NCBI GenBank assembly: GCA_020633235.1
Contig: JACKEA010000006.1
Location: forward strand, 310,001 to 374,000
Direction: 5' to 3'
Length of the DNA: 64,000 bases
Source of the DNA: Polyangiaceae bacterium
GTDB lineage: Bacteria > Myxococcota_A > Polyangia > Polyangiales > Polyangiaceae
The notes under the pieces were generated by a model. It ran no database searches, was not told where the DNA came from, and saw only the letters and a program-made list of their open reading frames with translations. The translations under genes were made by a program, and so were the position numbers. Below, piece after piece: positions 32,563 to 41,425 of the stretch (the stretch's first letter is position 1; each line of letters opens with the position of its first letter).

Positions 32563-33953
32563 CTCGGCACACCACCTTCAGCTTTACGCTCCAGCCAACG
32601 CGCGAGCAGGAGGAGCTGCTCCGGCGGCACGTGGGAGCGGCGCGCTTCGGCTTCAATCAGTGCCTGCGCTTCGTCATCAACGCCCTCGAGGCCGAGGAGA
32701 AGCCGCCATGGTCGGGCTTCGATCTCATCAACGACTTCAATGAATGGAAGCGATCGGAGCGAGCCGGGGTGGACGAGGACGGGCGCGTGGGGCTCTCCTG
32801 GCGCTCCGAGGTCGTCCAGCAGGTGTTCGAAGAGGCGGCGGTCGATTTGGGGCGGGCGCTGCAAGCCTTCTCGGCGGGTCGCAAGGGAGAGCGCTCGGGT
32901 AAGCCTCCCGGCTTTCCCCAGTTTAAGAAGAGGTCGGAAGCGCGGCAGTCGTTCCGCATCCGTAACAAGAAGAACGACGTCCGCGTGGGCGAGGGCGACC
33001 CGCGCTCCGTGCGGCTGCCGAAGCTCGGCAGCATTGCCGTCCGGGAATGCACGCGCCGGCTGCGCCGCATGCTGAAGAGCGATCGCGCCAAGGTGCTGTT
33101 CGCCACGGTCAGCACCCGCGAGGGCGGCCGCTGGCGCGTGACCTTGAACGTCGAGGCCGCCGAGCTGCATCCCGCGCGGCGCCACGGCAGCGCGGAGGCT
33201 CCGCCGGTCGGCATCGACCGCGGGCTCAAGACCTTCGCGGTGCTTGCCAGCGAAAGCGGCGAGCAGGTCGAGCACATCGAAAGCCCACGTCCACTCCGCG
33301 CCGCGCTACCGAAGCTGCGGCGCAAGAGCCGCAGCCTGTCCCGGAAGCAGCCGGGCTCGCGCAATCGGTACAAGGCCCGCGCCCAGCTTGCGCGCGTGCA
33401 CCAGCGCATTCGCAACATCCGACACGATTTCACCCATCGCCAATCGAGCCGACTGGCCCAGACCCACGGTCACTTGGTCATCGAAAAGCTGAGTATCTCG
33501 GGGCTCATCAAAACCCGACTCGCCCGCGCCATCGCGGACAGCGCCTGGGCGCTGTTCGGAGCACAGCTCGCCTACAAAGCGAAGTGGTACGGCGCAACGC
33601 TCACCGTGGCTGACCGCTTCTACCCCAGCACACGCCGCTGCAGCGCGTGCGGGGCCATCGGCGAGCGGCTCGACCTCGGGGAGCGCACCTTTCACTGCAG
33701 CAGTTGTGGTCACGAGGCCGACCGCGACGAGAACGCTGCGGTGTGCTTGGCTCAGTACCCTCGCGTACTCGGCCAAGGAGACTGGCCTCCTGTCGCCGCG
33801 AAGCACGCGGAGACGCAAAACGCCTGTGGAGAGGGAAGCTCTGGCGAACCACCGCTCTTGGTGGTCCGTGAAACTACCCTCGTCGAAGCAGGAAGGGCCT
33901 ATGCCCAACGCCCGAGAAGGGCGGTGTTGGCCAAAACTGTCAACACGCTTTAG
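32550..33953 (+). CDS. tnpB: TnpB RNA-guided nuclease (IS605/IS607-type OrfB)
   Basis: 467 residues from a GTG that overlaps the transposase stop by 13 bases. An N-terminal helix-turn-helix/WED part is followed by the RuvC domain: Asp223 in GIDRGLKTF, Glu312 in VIEKLSISG, and Asp391/Asp393 in ADRDENAA. The zinc finger CSAC...CSSC sits between the last two. All catalytic residues are present, so nuclease activity is plausible. The last ~65 residues (after NAAVCLAQ) lie over the expected guide-RNA region. In another frame there (33870-33900) VKLPSSKQE can be read, a tail I recall from many TnpB proteins, so a one-base indel probably altered the extreme C-terminus. Confidence 0.92.
   Translation: MARVTRHTTFSFTLQPTREQEELLRRHVGAARFGFNQCLRFVINALEAEEKPPWSGFDLINDFNEWKRSERAGVDEDGRVGLSWRSEVVQQVFEEAAVDLGRALQAFSAGRKGERSGKPPGFPQFKKRSEARQSFRIRNKKNDVRVGEGDPRSVRLPKLGSIAVRECTRRLRRMLKSDRAKVLFATVSTREGGRWRVTLNVEAAELHPARRHGSAEAPPVGIDRGLKTFAVLASESGEQVEHIESPRPLRAALPKLRRKSRSLSRKQPGSRNRYKARAQLARVHQRIRNIRHDFTHRQSSRLAQTHGHLVIEKLSISGLIKTRLARAIADSAWALFGAQLAYKAKWYGATLTVADRFYPSTRRCSACGAIGERLDLGERTFHCSSCGHEADRDENAAVCLAQYPRVLGQGDWPPVAAKHAETQNACGEGSSGEPPLLVVRETTLVEAGRAYAQRPRRAVLAKTVNTL
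33740..33950 (+). ncRNA. Possible omega (guide) RNA of TnpB
   Basis: In TnpB elements the guide RNA overlaps the 3' end of tnpB and runs to the element's right end, the guide being the flanking DNA. By that rule the scaffold would lie here and the guide would begin at 33951 (TAGCTCTCACGTGACGGTTC). Inferred from position only; I did not fold it. Confidence 0.35.
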
Positions 33954-35250
33954 CTCTCACGTGACGGTTCGAAACTGCAGCGTGCACGACAACGGGCACT
34001 GGAACGTGCTCGTGACCAAGAGCGCACAGTTTTCCGGCGGCATTCTGGAAGGGGGCTTTCACCTGATCGAAGACAACGAAGTGTTCGACGGCGACGCGGC
34101 CACCTGTGGAGGCGCCAGCAACTCCGCCTGCCCGGGGCAGACGTATTATGGCATCCACCTCGACAACAATCCTGGTGCGGGCACGGTGATCCGCAACAAC
34201 GTGGTTCACGGCAACGTGGACAACCTGGTCGTGTGTGGTGACGAGTCCGCGGGGAGGGATCTGGCGGAGGCCACCAGCCACGTGCTCGAGCTCACCGGCA
34301 ACGGAGAGGGCTGGACCAACCACGATACCGTGGTGAGCGGCAACCACGCCTACGACGCCAAGGACGACGACATCGAGCTCGACGGCATCTGCGTCAACGC
34401 GCGCATCTTCGACAATCGCTTCGGCAATGCGGAGAATCCCATCAGCATGGCGCCGGGGCTACCGGGCCCCTACTTCGTCCTGCGCAACGTGATCAGCGGG
34501 GACATCCAGCAGGCGGCCATCAAGATGAACACCGCGGGAACGCCCAACAGCCTGATCCGCAACTTCTATTTCTATCACAACACGATCGCCCGCTCGACGC
34601 AGGGCACGCTCCTGAACCTGTGGTACGCGGTGCCCGGAGATCACGACGTGCCCATCAAGAACGTCGTGTTTCGCAACAACGTGTTCTGGGCCATGGCTGG
34701 TGGCCGGGCCACGGACGTCAATAACCAGGGCAGCGAGCATCCGAGCTTCGACTACGACCTCTGGTACACCTCGGACACTCAGAACGTGTTCCAGTGGTGG
34801 AACGGCTCGAGCACGGACAAGTACGACACGTTCTCCGAATGGCAGGCCGGTACGGGACAGGAAACCCACGGACTGTTCGCCGAGCCGGGCTTGGATTCGG
34901 ACTTCGTCCCCACGAGCTCGAGCCCGGTAGTGGACGCCGCCCTCGTGATCGATGGCGTCAACGACGGCTTCGCTGGCGCCGCGCCGGACATCGGCGCGTA
35001 TGAAGTGGGCGACACGCCGGCCGGGGGTACCGGGGGCGGCGGTGGTGGAGCCGCCGGCGCCGGTGCCGCGAGCTCCGGCGGCAGCGGTGGCGCGGGGGCG
35101 GTGGCCGGCAGCTCCGCGGCGACGAGCAGCGGCAGCGACGACGGCGGATGCGGCTGCCGCAGCACGCCGAGAGGAAGCACGGGGCTCGTCTCGGCGCTTC
35201 TGCTCGTGGGCTTGGGGCTGCTGCGTCGCTTCAACGGCGCCCGGTCTTGA
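33953..35250 (+). pseudogene. Beta-helix surface protein, 3' part, with MYXO-CTERM tail
   Basis: 432 codons continuing the gene broken at 31693. Frame: ..SSHVTVRNCSVHDNG, then many parallel beta-helix turns (VIRNNVVHGN, VVSGNHAYD, ARIFDNRFGN, NVVFRNNVFW), a Gly/Ala/Ser spacer and a tail GGCGCR, hydrophobic stretch, RRF, which is a MYXO-CTERM-type sorting signal. There is no start or signal peptide of its own. An open frame runs in from the tnpB end but is not the native beginning. Its last 20 bases overlap the convergent secreted-protein gene. Confidence 0.9.
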
Positions 35251-35824
35251 GGCCGAGCTTCACGGTGGGCGTGGTGGAGTTCCTGTGCACCACGATGGCG
35301 ATGGCGACGGTGCTGGTGCGGTAGCCTGCCGGAGGCGCGCTGCCGCCCAAACGGACGCTGGTCGTGTGCCCCTTGGTGATGCCCTCCATGCGGCGTCCGT
35401 AGAGCGCCTTCAAGTCGCTCAGCTGGAAGTTGCCCCAGCTCTTGGCCGAGGTCTTGAGCGCGTAGTGGCAGACGACCAACGCGCTCGCCGAGGCGTCATC
35501 CACGGGGGTGTAGCTCAAGCGCGCGTAGGCGGTCACCGCCGAGAAGGGGATGCTGACGAAGCCCGCACCACGGAATCTGTCGGAGTCTCGCTGGAGCTTC
35601 GCTTGCAACGGAGCCTTGTTGATCTCCAGCTTCTTCGCGCCACCGGTGACGATTTCCTCGACTGTGCGAGCTGGCTTGCCGGTGAGGTAGGTGTACGCGA
35701 GCGACTTGTGAAAGTCGTCTTCGCAGCGCGTGCGGTAGTCCGCGGAGGACGATTGCGCAAAGGCGGCGGGAGCGAGCAGCAGAGCGGAAGCGGCGGCGGC
35801 AAAGGCCCAGGCGGTACGAAACAT
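35231..35824 (-). CDS. Secreted protein of unknown function
   Basis: 197 residues with a clear signal peptide (AFAAAASALLLAPAAFA). The mature part has two cysteines and alternating strands, with no family I recognise. AAGGAG lies eight bases before the ATG. Its 3' end overlaps the end of the broken beta-helix gene by 20 bases, tail to tail. Confidence 0.75.
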   Translation of the reverse strand: MFRTAWAFAAAASALLLAPAAFAQSSSADYRTRCEDDFHKSLAYTYLTGKPARTVEEIVTGGAKKLEINKAPLQAKLQRDSDRFRGAGFVSIPFSAVTAYARLSYTPVDDASASALVVCHYALKTSAKSWGNFQLSDLKALYGRRMEGITKGHTTSVRLGGSAPPAGYRTSTVAIAIVVHRNSTTPTVKLGLKTGRR

Positions 35825-36015
35825 GAGGTGTCTCCTTGGCAGCTACGGGTGGGCGCGACCGCTGCAACCTCCGGACCAACGCCGAACCTGGCTTGGATGC
35901 CCGGCAAGTAGCGCGGGACGTTGCGCGCATGAGCAATCCATTGCCTACGCAAGGAGCGCGGAAGCGGTCGCCCAGTCGGAGGCAAATCCCGACTTTCGAA
36001 CCTGATTAAGATCCT

Positions 36016-36029
36016 GGCTCGCGCCTTGC
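36016..36029 (+). promoter_or_regulatory. Sigma-54-like promoter
   Basis: TGGCTC-GCGCC-TTGCT: one mismatch from TGGCAC-N5-TTGCT. It ends 15 bases before the ATG at 36045 and would also serve the in-frame ATG at 36063. Confidence 0.55.
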
Positions 36030-36044
36030 TGTCTTGGCTGCACA

Positions 36045-37268
36045 ATGCAGGTGACAGAAGAGATGTCGGGAGATCGCTGGCTCTTTCACTACGCACCGCC
36101 CACGGAGCTGCGGCGCCATCCTTCGGTTCGCATCTGCTCCACCCGGTTGATCTCGGATGGCTCGCCCCGGTTGGTGCTCACCGCCAGCCCCGGCGCCAGC
36201 TCAACGCTCACGGCGGCACGCTTCGACGAGGTGCGTCGTGTCCATCAGCTCGTCTCTCACCCGCGGCTCCCTGTGGTCGCGGAGCGGGGACGTCGCGACG
36301 GCATCGAATACCTGGCCTTCGAGTGTCCGGCCATGGCCGATGGGAATCACGTGCTCCGTCAGCTGGCGGAGCGCGGGTTGAAGTTGAGCTATGCGGCGTC
36401 GGACGCGTTCATCTCTGGCATCCGGGAGGCGATGCAAGCCGCCCACGCCGTCGTCGATCCGGTGACTGGAAAGCGCCTCGCGTTCGGTCGCGTGTGCTAC
36501 GGCAATCTGCTGTTCGACGCCGACGGGCGCTACTGGCTCCTGGCCTTGGGGAAGAACTTGCTGACGGAGCTCGACTCCGGCGCGCCGAGCGGGGAGCTGT
36601 CGTTCCACGCGCCGGAGGTTGCGGCGGGGGGCCCGGCTTCTCCGGGCGGAGATTACTTTGCGCTCTTGCTGCTGATGCGTTCCCTGCTGCCCTACGTTGA
36701 AGTCCCGGCGCGTATCGGTCGTGTGCTGCGCGGTGATCTTCAGGCCGACGACGAGGAGCTTCTGCGGGGACTGATGTGGTTCGACCAACGCATCCTGGCG
36801 GCACCTGCGCCGAAGCGGGCCACGGTGGAGGAAGCCGTCGCGATGAGCGCACGGGTGCGCGAGCTCCTGGGAACGGGGCTCGACCACGATGGCTTCGCAG
36901 CCGCCGTGCAGCACGCGTTGGGGCGGGACTCCTCCCCTCTCGAGACGGCCACTCTGGTGGTGGGTCCGGAGGGACGCTGGTTCCGTCCCCTCGGCGGGCC
37001 CCTCATCGATCTCGAGCCCCATTCAGCCCAGCGCCGCATCTTGATCGCCTTGGTAGATGCCCACGAAGAAGGGCGTTCTCTCACGGTTCCGGACTTGATC
37101 AGAGTCGGTTGGCCTGGCGAGCAGGTGGCGGCCTTGGCCGGGGCCAACCGCGTGTACGTCGCCATCGCCACGCTCCGACGCCACGGGCTCCGCGGGTTTT
37201 TGCAGCGGAAGGGCAAGGGCTACCGCCTCGCTCCGGGCGTCGCGGTCGAACAGCGGGACAAACCTTAA
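36045..37268 (+). CDS. Kinase-like protein with C-terminal winged-helix DNA-binding domain
   Basis: 407 residues. The N-terminal ~270 residues follow a protein-kinase C-lobe-like order (AFGRVCYGNLLFDADGRYWLLALG in place of the catalytic loop/DFG region; SFHAPEVAAGG like an APE motif) but lack catalytic Asp and Lys, so it is probably a pseudokinase. The C-terminal ~100 residues look like an OmpR/PhoB-type winged helix (AGANRVYVAIATLRRHGLRGFLQRKGKGYRL). It may couple a signal directly to DNA binding. Start: the ATG at 36045 fits the promoter layout; the ATG at 36063 has AGGTGA before it and is the alternative. Confidence 0.7.
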   Translation: MQVTEEMSGDRWLFHYAPPTELRRHPSVRICSTRLISDGSPRLVLTASPGASSTLTAARFDEVRRVHQLVSHPRLPVVAERGRRDGIEYLAFECPAMADGNHVLRQLAERGLKLSYAASDAFISGIREAMQAAHAVVDPVTGKRLAFGRVCYGNLLFDADGRYWLLALGKNLLTELDSGAPSGELSFHAPEVAAGGPASPGGDYFALLLLMRSLLPYVEVPARIGRVLRGDLQADDEELLRGLMWFDQRILAAPAPKRATVEEAVAMSARVRELLGTGLDHDGFAAAVQHALGRDSSPLETATLVVGPEGRWFRPLGGPLIDLEPHSAQRRILIALVDAHEEGRSLTVPDLIRVGWPGEQVAALAGANRVYVAIATLRRHGLRGFLQRKGKGYRLAPGVAVEQRDKP

Positions 37269-37352
37269 GGTTTTATTTAGGTCGAGCCGCGGGCTCGGCG
37301 GGGTATCAAGAAGGGTCGGTTAGTGTTGGCTCGCTCGAGCGGAGGACCAGAG

Positions 37353-38240
37353 ATGAAGCGGCTCACATGGCTGGGTGTGATGGGCACGGTGGGGCTCTTG
37401 GCGGCGGCGTGCGGGGATGCCGGGACCCCCTCGGTGGACGAGGCACACCAGCCCCTCGGCCCAGCTCCCTCCGGGCCAATCATTCCCGGACCCGTGGGCG
37501 GGCCGCGATTCACGCCCTCCGTCGCGGTGCACGGCATGTGCTCCACCATGAAGGCCATCGACCTTTCGAGCGAGCGCTGCACCTTGGCCGACTTGCCGGA
37601 CCTGCTCGCCTTCCTCGCCTCCGACGCCATCAACCAACCCGTCTTGGATTTCCTGAACGATGCGGTGGCCCCTTTCAACGGCGAGCTGCAATGCTCGTCT
37701 TACGTGGATGCGGGCGTGACGAAGTATTGCGTCGACGTGGTCGATCGCGACGTCAATGGCTTGCCCCTGGATCAGGGGATGAAGAACTACTTCGTCGCCT
37801 ACACGGCGGACATGCGCATGCCGCTGGCCCCTGATGCACCGAACTGGGACCAAGCTCTCTTGGACCCCAACTACATTGCGCCGCCCGTAGAGCTCTCCGT
37901 CGCCGGCTACGTGACCCGGGATTGCGACCTCGCGCATCCGGCGTCGTGCTGGAAGACCAGCACTCCTGCGACCTTTCCGCGAGACCTGCGGGTGCTCAAG
38001 TTCGACCCGCGCGACTGCATGACCTGCGGCAACTACAAGGGGCCGGGCTACAAGAACTACTGGCTCTCCCGGGTCGGCTTTTCGGACGCGGACTACGCGC
38101 ACTTCTGGCCGGCGCTGCCTTCGTTCTCCTACTGGGGCTATTCCTGTGCGTACGAGCGGGATGCCAGCGCGTCCAGCTACATGCTGCTCACCAAATCCCA
38201 GTGTGACTCGGAAGAGCTCTACTACCGCATGCAGCGCTGA
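37353..38240 (+). CDS. Lipoprotein of unknown function
   Basis: 295 residues. Signal peptide ending AAACG (lipobox AAAC), a Pro/Gly-rich linker, then a Trp/Tyr-rich domain with about ten cysteines (for example RDCDLAHPASCW and DPRDCMTCGNYKG). No family recognised. GGAGG lies ten bases before the ATG, and the signal peptide confirms the start. Confidence 0.75.
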   Translation: MKRLTWLGVMGTVGLLAAACGDAGTPSVDEAHQPLGPAPSGPIIPGPVGGPRFTPSVAVHGMCSTMKAIDLSSERCTLADLPDLLAFLASDAINQPVLDFLNDAVAPFNGELQCSSYVDAGVTKYCVDVVDRDVNGLPLDQGMKNYFVAYTADMRMPLAPDAPNWDQALLDPNYIAPPVELSVAGYVTRDCDLAHPASCWKTSTPATFPRDLRVLKFDPRDCMTCGNYKGPGYKNYWLSRVGFSDADYAHFWPALPSFSYWGYSCAYERDASASSYMLLTKSQCDSEELYYRMQR

Positions 38241-38320
38241 TTGATCTCCCGCAGGGGGGAGCGGTACCTTTCGAGCAGGGCTCGGGCCCTGCCCCATGAA
38301 CCGCTCCACCACAGCGACGG

Positions 38321-41300
38321 ATGGCTGACGGGAGCGCGGAGCTCCGGAGCTACGCGAGCGTTCTCCAGACCGAAGCGCCGCTGGAACCGGACGCCGCGGC
38401 GCGAGTCGTTCGCCAGGTGGCCGAGCTACTCGCGCCGCTGCATCGCTCCGGCGCGGCGCACGGACCGCTGTCTCCGGATTCCGTGCTCGTCACCAGCGAC
38501 GCGGACGGGCGATGCATCGTCCGTCTCACGGACGCCGATGCTCCGGACACCTTTCGCGCGCCCGAAGGCGGAGCGCCCACCGCGGCCAGCGACGTGTGGT
38601 CGCTCGGGGCGCTGCTCTATCTCTCTCTCACTGGGCAAGACGTCGAGGTCACGCCCGATGGCGTGCCGAGCCTCCAGCGCGTGGCTCCCTGGGTCGATGG
38701 GGATCTGACCCAGCTCACGCACGGTGCCTTGGTCATCGATCCGGCGCTCCGATGCCCCAGCGCTGGGGAGCTGGCCTCCGCCCTCGCTGGCTACTTGTCC
38801 GACGCCGAGCCCGAAGCCTGGACGCTCACTACCGTAGCGGACAACGCCCGTGCCCGCGTGGCGGCGGTTGCCGCGCCGGTCGCCCGCTGGAACGCGCCGA
38901 CGCGACCGGCCGTGGCTGGCTTTCCCGAGGCGCTGCTCGGCACCGAGCTCGGCGGCTATCGGCTGCGCGCCCTGCTCGGCAGCGGGGGCATGGGAGCGGT
39001 CTTCGAGGCCGAGGGCGCGGACGGCGTGCCCGTGGCCGTGAAAGTCATTCGCCCGGAGGCCACCACGGACGACACCGTGCGCCGTTTCGCTCGGGAAGCG
39101 AAGAGTGCGATGCGCATCGAGAGTCCTCACGTGGTTCGCGTGTTCGACGTGAGCACCGAGGGCGAGATGCCGTTCATGGTCATGGAGCTCCTGAAAGGGG
39201 CGGACCTGGCGGCCACGCTGGAACGCACCGGAGCGTTGGATCCAGCCGTGGCGGCGCGCATCTTCGTGGAAGCGTGCGCTGGTCTCGGCGCGGCTCACGA
39301 CAAAGGCTTGGTTCACCGGGACATCAAGCCCGGCAACATCTTCCTGCATGTCGACGACGACGCGGTCACGGTCAAGGTGTGCGACTTCGGCATCGTGAAG
39401 CCGGTGCCCACGATGACGCAGGAAGCCACGGAGCTGACGCGCACTGGGGGCCTGGTCGGGACCCCGGCCTACATGTCTCCCGAGCAGGTGCAGGACCCAC
39501 GGGCCGTGGACGCGCGCAGCGACCTGTGGAGCCTCGCCCTTTCGTTGTATGCAGCGCTCAGCGGCAAGCCCGCGTGGCACGCATGCAAGAACGTCGGGGA
39601 GCTGATGGCGGCCCTCTACACCAAGGAAGTGCCGCCGCTGCAGGACTTGGCTCCCTGGATCGACCCCCAGCTCGCCCAGGTGGTTCACTCCGGTCTGATG
39701 CGCGACCGCGACCGGCGCGTGTCCACTGCCGCCGAGCTCGCCGCCAACCTGGAGAGATTTGCGGCACCGGCCCCGCTGCGGCAATCGGACATCGTCGGGA
39801 TCCCCGAAGGTGAGCGCGAGCGCGTTGCACAGCGGGTGTCGACCATCGCGGGAACCGAGCTATCGCCCACACGCAGGGCCACGACAGGTCTGATGGCCCT
39901 GGCTGCCGTCGCCGTGGCCGCCGCGGGCGTGTTCGCCTGGCAGCGCAGCAAGAAGCAGGAAACCCCCGCAGCCGTGGCCGGCTGCCAGAGCGCCGCGGGG
40001 TGCACGGCGGAGCTCGGACGAGCCGCGCGCTGCCGGAGCGACGGCCGTTGCGCGCCGCTGGCATCCGACCTGTGCAAGGTGGACGCCGAGCCGCGCGCGC
40101 TGGAAAGCGACGCGACGATCTGGATTGGCACCATGTTTCCCGCGGATCACGGCGATCGCAACATGGCGGAGTTCGGCCGCACCGCCCACATGGCGACGTC
40201 CCTCGCGGCCCGGGAGGTGATGTCCATCGCCGGCGGCATCACTTCCGTGGGAGGCGGGGAGACGCGCCCCATTGGCCTCGTCGCGTGCAACGACGCCAAG
40301 GACCCGAAGGCCGCAGCGGAGCACCTGGTGAACACCGTGGGCGTGCCCGCGGTGATCGGCTTCGGCTCCAGCAAGAGCGTGGTGGAGCTTTCCACCAGCT
40401 TGTTCCTGAAGCACGACGTGCTGGTGGTACCGGCGCTCAACTCCAGCGCGCTGATCGCGTCCATTCCCAGCGAGAAGCCTCGCCTGGTGTGGCGCACTGC
40501 GGGCAACACGACGACGCGGGCGCAGGCGCTGGCCAAGGTGATCCCCGCGTATCTCGAACCGCGGCTCCGCCGCGAGGTTCCGCGGCTGACCAACAAACCC
40601 CTGAAGGTGGGGCTGTGCGTTCGGCACGATTCTCCCGGCATCGCGTTTTCTTCGGAGCTCACGCAAAGGCTCGTGTTCAACGGCAAGTCGGTCACGGAAA
40701 ACGGTCGCGACTTTCGCGAGCTCAGCCTCTTGGAAGGCGAGGAGAGCATCGTGAACGATCTCACCATCGCCGACTTGGTCGACTTCCAGCCGCACGTGAT
40801 CGTGTTGCAGAGCATCGACGACGTCGTGACGCGACGCGTGCTCTCGCCCCTGGAGGAACGCTGGTCCGAGAGCGTGCCCTATCGCCCGTTCTATCTGGTG
40901 GCAGGCTCGCTGGAGGCGGGGGCGCTACCGGAGTTGATCCGCCGCTACCCCACGGTCCAGAAGCGGCTGATTGGCGTCACCACGCCGAGCAGTACGCCGG
41001 CCAACGAGGCGTTCACCCGGAGCTTCAACGCGGCCTATGGAACGAAGCTCGCTCCGACGGAAGCGCCGGCGGCGCCGTACGATTCGGTGTACATGCTGGT
41101 GTACGCGCTCGCGGCCGCGGGAGACGGCGCGGTGACGGGCTCCGCCATCGCCAAGGGCATCGAGCATCTGTTGCCACCGGGTAAGGCCGTGGACGTCGGA
41201 CCCATGCCGCTGCTCTCGGCGCTGACCACGTTGCGGAAGGGCAAGCACATCGATCTGCAAGGTGCCTTTGGGCGCCTGGATTTCGATCCCAAGACGGGGG

Positions 41301-41425
41301 AGTCGGCGAACGACTGCGCGTTCTTGTGTGCGCGCGCCGCGGACGAGTACGTGGAGTCCGGTCTGGTGTACGACACCGCGAAAGACGCGCTGAAGGGCGA
41401 GTTTTCCTGCTACGGCTTGCCGTAG
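38321..41425 (+). CDS. Receptor-type Ser/Thr kinase: pseudokinase, kinase, membrane segment and periplasmic-binding domain
   Basis: 1034 residues. Residues ~1-175 are a degenerate kinase C-lobe (HGPLSPDSVLV for HRDLKPxNILL, TDAD for DFG). Residues ~210-480 are an active Hanks-type kinase: GSGGMGAVF, Lys241 in VAVKVI, Asp334 in HRDIKPGN, Asp355 in DFG, GTPAYMSPEQ. A membrane segment follows at ~523-545. Residues ~580-1034 resemble periplasmic amino-acid-binding receptors (Leu/Ile/Val-binding type: FGSSKSVVELSTSL, VVPALNSSALI). So an outside sensor is wired to a cytoplasmic kinase. An arm of the dispersed repeat lies in frame at 40571-40598. The end overlaps the convergent sigma-54 activator by 16 bases. 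Confidence 0.9.
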   Translation: MADGSAELRSYASVLQTEAPLEPDAAARVVRQVAELLAPLHRSGAAHGPLSPDSVLVTSDADGRCIVRLTDADAPDTFRAPEGGAPTAASDVWSLGALLYLSLTGQDVEVTPDGVPSLQRVAPWVDGDLTQLTHGALVIDPALRCPSAGELASALAGYLSDAEPEAWTLTTVADNARARVAAVAAPVARWNAPTRPAVAGFPEALLGTELGGYRLRALLGSGGMGAVFEAEGADGVPVAVKVIRPEATTDDTVRRFAREAKSAMRIESPHVVRVFDVSTEGEMPFMVMELLKGADLAATLERTGALDPAVAARIFVEACAGLGAAHDKGLVHRDIKPGNIFLHVDDDAVTVKVCDFGIVKPVPTMTQEATELTRTGGLVGTPAYMSPEQVQDPRAVDARSDLWSLALSLYAALSGKPAWHACKNVGELMAALYTKEVPPLQDLAPWIDPQLAQVVHSGLMRDRDRRVSTAAELAANLERFAAPAPLRQSDIVGIPEGERERVAQRVSTIAGTELSPTRRATTGLMALAAVAVAAAGVFAWQRSKKQETPAAVAGCQSAAGCTAELGRAARCRSDGRCAPLASDLCKVDAEPRALESDATIWIGTMFPADHGDRNMAEFGRTAHMATSLAAREVMSIAGGITSVGGGETRPIGLVACNDAKDPKAAAEHLVNTVGVPAVIGFGSSKSVVELSTSLFLKHDVLVVPALNSSALIASIPSEKPRLVWRTAGNTTTRAQALAKVIPAYLEPRLRREVPRLTNKPLKVGLCVRHDSPGIAFSSELTQRLVFNGKSVTENGRDFRELSLLEGEESIVNDLTIADLVDFQPHVIVLQSIDDVVTRRVLSPLEERWSESVPYRPFYLVAGSLEAGALPELIRRYPTVQKRLIGVTTPSSTPANEAFTRSFNAAYGTKLAPTEAPAAPYDSVYMLVYALAAAGDGAVTGSAIAKGIEHLLPPGKAVDVGPMPLLSALTTLRKGKHIDLQGAFGRLDFDPKTGESANDCAFLCARAADEYVESGLVYDTAKDALKGEFSCYGLP
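40571..40598 (+). repeat. Dispersed hairpin repeat, arm B inside a coding region (copy 8)
   Basis: CGCGAGGTTCCGCGGCTGAC then CAACAAAC matches the arm B consensus at about 24 of 26 bases and is read in frame as REVPRLTNK within the sensor domain of the receptor kinase. Confidence 0.6.

Larger units (their letters stand above)
31694..33950 (+). mobile_element. IS5-like element carrying tnpB
   Basis: About 2257 bases. Left end GAGTCTGTTGACAGTTT and right end (inverted) AAGCGTGTTGACAGTTT share 13 of 17 bases. TA flanks both ends (31692-31693 and 33951-33952); TAG is an equally good reading. Both fit the short duplications of IS5-family members. It holds a DDE transposase in two frames and, overlapping its 3' end, a full tnpB that runs to the right end. 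The nested tnpB makes the element about twice the length of a plain IS of this group. It interrupts a beta-helix gene. Confidence 0.9.

Noticed and set aside
37262..37298. AACCTTAAGGTT palindrome and CGAGCC-GCG-GGCTCG hairpin after the pseudokinase gene
   Set aside because: Stems too short or without loop; no firm terminator call.
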